Assembly (NCBI GenBank): GCA_047967505.1
Contig: CM106539.1
DNA from: Dipteris shenzhenensis
Lineage: Eukaryota > Polypodiophyta > Polypodiopsida > Gleicheniales
DNA length: 64,000 nucleotides
Reading direction: 5' to 3' (one strand)
The number at the start of each line of letters is the position of its first letter. The first letter of the stretch is position 1. The position numbers and the translations under genes are program-made. The notes beneath the pieces were generated by a model. The model ran no database searches, was not told the DNA's origin, and saw nothing but the letters and a program-made list of their open reading frames with translations. Shown piece after piece: positions 57,746 to 64,000 of this stretch.

Positions 57746-60380
57746 ATTTTAAACACACGATAAGGTCCCATTCCTTCATATTTCAATTTCCTTTGTGTTA
57801 TGCATGCTAAACAAGAGACCCAAGTCTCCTTCATTCAAGTCCTTATCTTTCAAATTTCTATCAAACCACTATTTCCTTCATAGTTTCTCGACTCTCATAC
57901 CATAGGCAGTAGGTTTGTTCTAGCTTTTCCAAATCTACCGACTTTTCTACTAGAGCTTCCTCGGTAAATGTTTGTCTCATAGCTACTCTCAAGCTTGGCA
58001 CCAAATACTCTATGGGCATCACCACTTCCATCTCGAAGGCCAAACTAAATGGTGTATGGTTTGTTGGGGCCTTGAATGCTGTCCTGTAAGCCCATAACGT
58101 GGCTATTAGCCTGTGTTCCCAGTCATTACGATTGGCTACAACTACCTTGGTCAAAATTATGCATAATGTCTTGTTTGTATTTTTTTCTTGACCCTTATCT
58201 TGAGAGTAATAAGGTGAAGACTTTCTGTGACTGCTCAAAAGTTCACTTGTGAGTTGGGTGATGACCTTATTCAGGAAATGTGAACCTCTATTACTCACAA
58301 GTTCCAATGGGCAACCGTACCTAGATATAACTTGTTCATACAAGAATTTGGTAGTGGATCGTGCATCTGCCTTTTGTGTAGTTCTAGCCTCTACCATTTG
58401 GTAAAATACTCCATCACCACAGTGATATATTTGGCTTTTGTTGCTTTGGCAACTTGACTTATGGGACCTACAAAGTCAATTGTCCACTTCTCAAAGGGTT
58501 GAGAAGCAAGGTTGGCACTTAGGGGCATTCCGGCTTGCGTTGCTTTGTCAATCAAAATTATGGGACCTATGAAGTTAGTTCCCCACTTCTCAAAGGGTTG
58601 AGAAGTAAGCTTGGAAGTTAGGGACATTCTATCTCAATTCTATAGTTTGGCTATCCTTTGATAGGGATCACATCATTTAAAAAATTTTGCAGCATCTCCA
58701 AAAGTGTTGGCCACTATAGTCTGGCCTGCAACACCTTTTTGGTAGTTGTTTCTACGGTGAAATGTTTGTCCAATGTGCACACCTTTTTGGTAGTTGTTTC
58801 TACGATGAAATGTTTGCCAACTATACTTGAATGTGCTTCGTCTAAGATGGTGAGAAATTCATCCTCTCGAACACATGTTCTTACGATACCATCTTTTTCT
58901 ATTCTATACAATTGTCTCACAATAAGTTGATAAGGGATGCATCCCTAATCACTCTCCATGCTCTTGCCTTATAAGGGTATTCCACTAGGTAATCCATTGG
59001 CAAAATAATGGCATATCTCTTCTACCCATTCTGGTAATAAGTCAATAAAGAATAATGGTGCGTCAAGAAAATCGTCTTCAACTCCAATTGTAGCTTCACC
59101 GTTAGGAATTTTGGACATATAATTTGCAAGTACATGGTTTGTCCCTTTCCTAACTACAAATGTGAAGTCAAACTCCATTAGAATCAACATCCAACGAGTG
59201 ATGCATCCTATCAAGCATGGTTTGTTCACAAGATAAAGTAGGCGTGATGATCTATGAAAAATACAAAATTATTAGCTAGTAGGTAATGCCAAAATTTCTT
59301 TACAACATAATCCATTTCTAGGCTTTCTCATTCCATTGTTGTGTAGCTTCTCTTAGCCTCATTCAACTAGTGACTTGAAAAATATATGGGATGATCTAGC
59401 TAACTTTCGCCAGGTTGCACAAACACACACCCTGTAGCAAAATTTGAGGCATCAATGTGAGCATGGAAGCTTAAACCCGTGTTTGGTGTTCTAAGGATAG
59501 GTGCAATCCCTAGTGCATGTTTTAAGGCATCATGTGCCTTTTGGCACTCTTTTGTCCATTCAAATGAAATGAACAATCGATATAAGGAACATGCGATTTC
59601 AACGTACATGTAGATGAATCTGATAGTACCTCATATGTTTGGTAAATATTTGAACTCCTTTCAAGTTTGTTCGTGGGGGCAATTCCATAATCAATCTAAT
59701 CTTTTTAAAGTGCATGAAAGGTCCCATTTTTAGATACCACATGTCCCAAGATAACATCGAGCCTAACCCAAAGTTGGCATTTCAGTGGGTTTAGTGAAAT
59801 CTTGTACAAACGGCATCTATCTAAGACCATTTGCAAATTTTCAAGTGTTCTATCCATCAGGAGTACACGCATAGGTCATCAAGAAAAATATCTAACCAAA
59901 TCTGAAGACACTCCTTAAAGGCTATGCCCATAAGTCTTCGAAATGTTGTTGGGGCATTGGGTAAGCCAAATGGCATTTTTCGATAAGCTATTTTGTGTTG
60001 ATCCTTAGGGTGTATGGATACTTGGTTGTACCCAGAGAACCCATCCAGGAAACTATAGGCCTCATGTCCTGCCACTCTCTCGAGTACATGCTCTGTGAAT
60101 GGAAGTGGATAATGGTCACACACAGTGGTAGCATTAACTTTTTAAAGGTCAACAAACACTTTGATCTTTCCATTTTTCTTCCTAACAATAACTATGGGTG
60201 ACACCCACTCCATATACTCAGTTTTGTAAATGAATCCAACATCAAGTAATTTGTTAAATTCCTCCTTGACTACCATTTCATATTTTGGATCCATGCCATA
60301 TGGTTTCGAGTGTACAAGTTTTGCATCATCTCGGATAGGTATTGTGTGTTGCACCTGTGAAGTGCTAGGGTGAACCTAAC
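57746..60380 (-). pseudogene. Ty3/gypsy pol relic: RT, RNase H, integrase
   Basis: 60354-60142 and 60123-59857 encode RT (HTIPIRDDAKLVHSKPYG; SFLDGFSGYNQVSIHPKDQH; FLDDLCVYS). 59609-59400 starts RNase H (HAHIDASNFATGCVFV, catalytic Asp kept) and 59229-58969 continues it. 58627-57861 is integrase, with PFEKWTIDFVGPISQ and YGCPLELVSNRGSHF, where the second catalytic Asp has become Asn, then AYRTAFKAPTNHTPFSLAFE. Frames shift between all parts. The protein is close to the relic at 5760-6070. It begins where the CACTA tnp2 gene is cut off. Confidence 0.88.
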
Positions 60381-60799
60381 CCACACACAATCTATCCATG
60401 TTCTTGAGGAGGGGAAAGTATATCCCACTAGTGCATCACATCAAACACAACGTCAATGTCATTGTTGCAAGTATTCCTAGCATCATGAACCAAAGTACCA
60501 TATAGGCCTAGCTATCACCTAAGCATGGTTGCAAATAGAGGAGGAAAAAAATGAGTAGAGAAGTCTCAATGCCAAATAATGGTAGTTGGTGAGGTTATTT
60601 TTGAGGGTTCTTCTTGCAATATGCAACAAATGATGCCTAGTGATGTGTACGATACATGTGTGTGCAATGTTTCATCATTTCAACTCATCCCAAAATCATG
60701 CACACAATCATTATTCAATGATGATGCAACATTCATAGTTGTCCCAACCTTAGTCCCAAGCAACTCAGACACCATATACCTCTCTAACCCTTTTTATGA
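60381..60799. other. No gene recognised
   Basis: Unassigned sequence between the gypsy relic and purine-rich DNA; the 134-codon + strand ORF starting at 60579 runs into the low-complexity tract and is not credible. Confidence 0.5.
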
Positions 60800-61235
60800 T
60801 GGTAATTTTGTAACAAAAGGGGGCAATGGAGAGAGATGGGGAAGGGAAAAAAAAGAGGGGGAAAGAGGGAGGTTGGGGAGGGAGGAAGGTGGAGGAGGAC
60901 AAACGAGAAGAGGGGAGGAAGAACAAATGAGGGGGAAAGAGGGGGTTGGGGAAGGAGGAGGAGGAGGAAAATATGACGAATGAGGAAGAAGGAAGAAAAA
61001 GGAGGGAGGAGGAAGCAGGGAGGAGATGGGAGGAGGAATGGGTGGTGGTGGAATGGGGGAGAGCAACCAAAAAGGGAGGAGGAAAGGGGAGGAGGGAAGG
61101 GGGGGGACTAAGGAGGTTAGGCTAGGGAGGAGGAGGAAAGGGAGGAGTAGCCAAAGGGGAGGAGAGAAGGGGGGAAATAGGAAGGTTAGGCTAGGGAGGC
61201 TAGGAGGAGAGGAGGAAGGGATACGTGGGCTCAAT
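60800..61235 (+). repeat. Purine-rich low-complexity DNA
   Basis: The + strand is almost all G and A, with irregular GGAGGAGGAAAGGGGAGGAG and AAGGTTAGGCTAGGGAGG repeats (about 61100-61210). ORFs here on either strand are composition artefacts. Confidence 0.85.
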
Positions 61236-62145
61236 TAGCTGATAGGTAGGTGAGGGGTGGTGTGTGTCGTAGAGAGGGTAAGGGGGTAGATATGGGGGTG
61301 CTTAGGTTAAAATTGGAAGGAGATTAGGGGGTCCAATAAAATTAGATAAAGGATATTATTATTATTTAAATCACAAGATAATGGCATGCATTTTTCCCTG
61401 CTTAAAACGGTGGGGTTTTTTGGCCAAGAAGAGGTGCATTCTAAATTACGGGGCAAAATCTCTCCATCGTCAAGCAGACACAAGACCATGGCATCCACTG
61501 CACATAATTGAGTGATCCATCAACCACACGGCCCCATGGAAAATCCATGAGACAGTCGCACCAATGGTGTCAAAAAGTCATCAATGTCTCATCCACACTA
61601 TATCTTGGACCATAACTTTCACATACAACCTTGGATTGAGGTACTGTCAAAAGAAAAAGTGAACTACTCAACTAAAAAAACAATCTTGTGCCAAAAAATC
61701 CATCATCTAGGCTATCTTGGTACCACTGATAGCCATGCCACTTTAAATAGCCGAGAATAGTGAAATCACCATTCCCTAGAAATCTATGCGCAATGACATT
61801 GGATTGACATGCTGTAAAAAGCAGAAGTGTAGTCCTCACGGAGCTCTATAGGCTTATTACAAAAACCCCATGATTGCAGTCCATCTGCCATGTCACATAA
61901 AATAAAATATGTAAAAGATAACAATCAAACCCATGTAATCATGGCCCATCTACCCCAATGTCACCAAAACACATGCATGCCATTGTAGTGGAATATCATC
62001 AAGGTAAATATAAGGACATCCATGACCCATGCCACCATATGAAGCACATATATAGATAATTTGTATAAGACAAGCATGAATCCACTGCTACCATCACCAA
62101 AGTCTCAAATATCACAATAATGCATCATGACAACATTAGTCATAC
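61236..62145. other. No gene recognised
   Basis: Low coding potential on both strands and no repeat family recognised. Confidence 0.5.
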
Positions 62146-62153
62146 GATCGACA

Positions 62154-62400
62154 CTCGGGGGGGTCACTCATCATATGTAACCCTATCACGTGAGTTCAAC
62201 AGAAGGATTTTTTTAATTTCTAAAATTTACAGAAATAAATATACATAAGGGACTATTTAAAATAGTTTTGGAAAAAATTTACAGATTTGTATAGAAAAGG
62301 GGTACATTTTATTAATGAAATTTTTTACAGATAAGGGACTTTAAATATAGGCCTTGAACGCACGTGATATAGAGGGTTTATAGATAGTGACCCCCCCGAG
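62154..62400. mobile_element. MITE with 8-bp target duplication
   Basis: The 247-bp element begins CTCGGGGGGGTCACT and ends with its perfect reverse complement. The inverted match extends, with gaps, over about 45 bp (to CACGTGnGTTCA). GATCGACA is present directly on both sides (62146-62153 and 62401-62408). It has no coding capacity. An 8-bp duplication is typical of hAT-type transposition, although the C-T-C end is not the usual CA-G start. Confidence 0.92.
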
Positions 62401-62408
62401 GATCGACA

Positions 62409-62802
62409 TAAGTCATAATCGTGAAATCCACAACATCATGGAGTATAGGTGGCAATCTACCTTATGTGTCTCATGATAGAATCCATCATGCCTAAACATA
62501 TCGAGTGACAATCAAGATGCCATATTGACATAACCCTAAACCAATAAATATCATCCATGTATCCATGGGCTAGCTGATCCAAGGCATAGATATCATAAAA
62601 CATCATCACAACATGATGCCTTTGATAACCTGTCCAAAAGAATGCAATCCCTCCCATGCAATGCGTCCTAGGCACACCATATGCAACAATCCCCTGAACA
62701 AAATGGTAATGTAATGTCCAACAAGAAATCCCATGAATGCTGTGCAAGATGCAAGGGGTAATGCAAGCACATAAAAGCATGCCATGCAACTATAGACAAC
62801 AG
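62409..62802. other. No gene recognised
   Basis: The reverse-strand ORFs here (62457-62789, 62606-62833) overlap in different frames and resemble nothing. Confidence 0.5.
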
Positions 62803-64000
62803 TGCCCTTGGGAAAAAAGAAAGAGATATACATTCACATTTTAAATTTGAGCTATCAATTCGCTCGTGGAGTGTTGTTAAACCATCAATACAGTGTTGTT
62901 AAACCATCCAGTGCTTTTGCATTGCACCACAACTCCCTTCCTTCTTCACACAGCTCAAGCTACTCCACTTGCCACATGGAGCCTTCCTTGGGTGACATGT
63001 TGCATGTTACAAATTATGAACAGTAAGATAAGATAAAAAGCTCATTCATGCTAGGCAAGTCGTTTAGCCAACTTTAAAGGTAAGTTTTATTACTTCTTAG
63101 AGTTCATTGACGGCGTTCAAGTGGGGCTCAAAAGCAAAATACTCGTCTAGTTTGCTGCTCACAGCTGCATCGATACTAGCATTTAACACCAGGCATAACC
63201 ACCTGCACATTATAAAATGATGGCCCGGATTGGATTATGTATGGTGCTCTATATCGCTATACCACGTTACGCTTCACATGCGGCTTGAGATCACCAAGAC
63301 CATGGGAGCTTACACACGGTCCTGCGATCGAGCGAAGAGTGCAAGCAACGCTGTTGACAAGACCCGTGACTTCGTCTTCGTCGATGCCAAAAGCCACCTC
63401 CAGCACCTCGTCTTCAATAGGCGGAGAGGAAGCAAAGAGGGCGTGGGGTACATGCAATATGCCCGGGTTCTGGCTGGAAAACGAGGTGAAAGCGAGTGCA
63501 GGTTCAGCAGCCAAGTTGATCTGGAAGTGGAGGGTGCCTCTTGGGAAAACAGTGATCTCGCCAGCGGTTAGTATCTGGGCATACAGTGTGTAGTTCGTGT
63601 CGACAAATCCCACGTAGGGGGTGCCCTGAGCTACCCACAGGATTTCACTGGAACGCGCGTGGATGTGAGGAGGATTAAGGCCATAGTTAGGGGCGAAGTC
63701 GATACGAGCAAAGGCGACACCCTGCATGTTGATTCCAGGGAAGGTGAAGGCATCGGCAAATGGTGACGTTGGAGCCAAGGCCATTGGTGGTGTTGCCTGC
63801 GTTCTCCAGAACATCGGATTTGAAGTCTCATGCGGAGACCATGCTTGGAGACTTGGAGTTTTGCAAAACAAGCCATTGACGAAGATGCCCAAGGGAGAAC
63901 CGGGTGGCAGACCCACACAGAAGTCCTGCAAGGGGTCGGGATCCGCAGCACATGACCAGCACGCCACTATCATGACGAGCATCACCCCAATAGCCATGTT
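62803..64000. repeat. Segmental duplication, copy 2 (with germin-like gene)
   Basis: Partner of 40676-41863 in the same orientation, about 22 kb away. It continues past the window edge, so its full length is unknown. Confidence 0.95.
63257..64000 (-). CDS. Germin-like protein, second copy, 5' end outside the window
   Basis: Very close to the germin-like gene at 41099-41863, with the same metal ligands (PPHIHARSSEILWV and FPRGTLHFQIN) and both cysteines. The start codon lies beyond the window edge, since the first gene has about eleven codons before MAIGVML. Near 63848 eight extra bases shift the frame, and one extra base near 63758 restores it. Between them about 30 residues differ completely from the first copy (TPSLQAWSPHETSNPMFW in place of NPSMVSASDFKSDVLV), and the N-linked glycosylation site NTT is lost. 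The cupin core is intact. Whether the protein folds normally is uncertain; it may be a pseudogene in the making. Confidence 0.88.
   Translation of the reverse strand, partial: NMAIGVMLVMIVACWSCAADPDPLQDFCVGLPPGSPLGIFVNGLFCKTPSLQAWSPHETSNPMFWRTQATPPMALAPTSPFADAFTFPGINMQGVAFARIDFAPNYGLNPPHIHARSSEILWVAQGTPYVGFVDTNYTLYAQILTAGEITVFPRGTLHFQINLAAEPALAFTSFSSQNPGILHVPHALFASSPPIEDEVLEVAFGIDEDEVTGLVNSVACTLRSIAGPCVSSHGLGDLKPHVKRNVV

Noticed and set aside
60794-61234. 146-codon Pro/Ser-rich ORF on the reverse strand
   Set aside because: Composition artefact of a GGA-rich tract; neither start nor motif is convincing.

Overview
This window looks like nuclear DNA of a land plant with a large, transposon-rich genome. 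The evidence is: plant-type Ty1/copia and Ty3/gypsy elements, one primed by the initiator-Met tRNA sequence TGGTATCAGAGC; CACTA (En/Spm) elements with tnp2 and Transposase_24-type genes; TTTAGGG telomere-type motifs; and two germin-like protein genes. The germin-like proteins are not close to the usual angiosperm sequences, so a fern or other non-seed plant is plausible. That is a guess. I saw no tRNA, rRNA, CRISPR array or bacterial-type operon. The only genes likely to serve the host are the two germin-like genes; almost everything else is mobile DNA in various states of decay, much of it nested.

Layout. 1-6070: a nearly complete Ty1/copia element (32-5759, LTRs of 173 bp, 6-bp target duplication) inserted into the integrase gene of a reverse-strand Ty3/gypsy relic. 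6290-6670: minisatellite and purine-rich DNA. 6812-9928: a second, older copia element lacking its 5' end and its reverse transcriptase core. 10030-21209: a large reverse-strand Ty3/gypsy element of Athila/Tat type, with two gag modules in series, several zinc knuckles, protease, RT, RNase H, integrase and a long extra coding region downstream of pol. 21161-21892: a dispersed LTR-like repeat that recurs at 47113-47757. 21893-32877: remains of a CACTA element (tnp2 C-terminal half, palindromic subterminal DNA, Transposase_24-type gene, 3' terminal inverted repeat), interrupted by other elements and by a 7-unit satellite carrying TTTAGGG motifs.

34801-39775: a 5-kb block bounded by 41-bp inverted repeats, with no recognisable gene. 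40676-41863 and 62803-64000: a direct segmental duplication carrying the two germin-like genes. 41935-44860: germin upstream DNA, partly amplified as three 614-bp tandem units that end in what looks like CACTA terminal sequence. 44861-46190: a further CACTA remnant. 48240-52396: repeated LTR/leader pieces of a non-coding retroelement, including a 754-bp tandem duplication, around a purine-rich minisatellite. 52522-57745: a third CACTA element with divergently oriented Transposase_24-type and tnp2 genes, cut off by a reverse-strand gypsy pol relic (57746-60380). 60800-61230: purine-rich DNA. 62154-62400: a clean MITE with a perfect 8-bp target duplication.

The germin-like genes encode secreted cupin proteins with a full set of metal ligands. 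The second copy carries two insertions (+8 and +1) that cancel each other's frameshift. The autonomous elements all look inactive, with stops, frameshifts and internal deletions.
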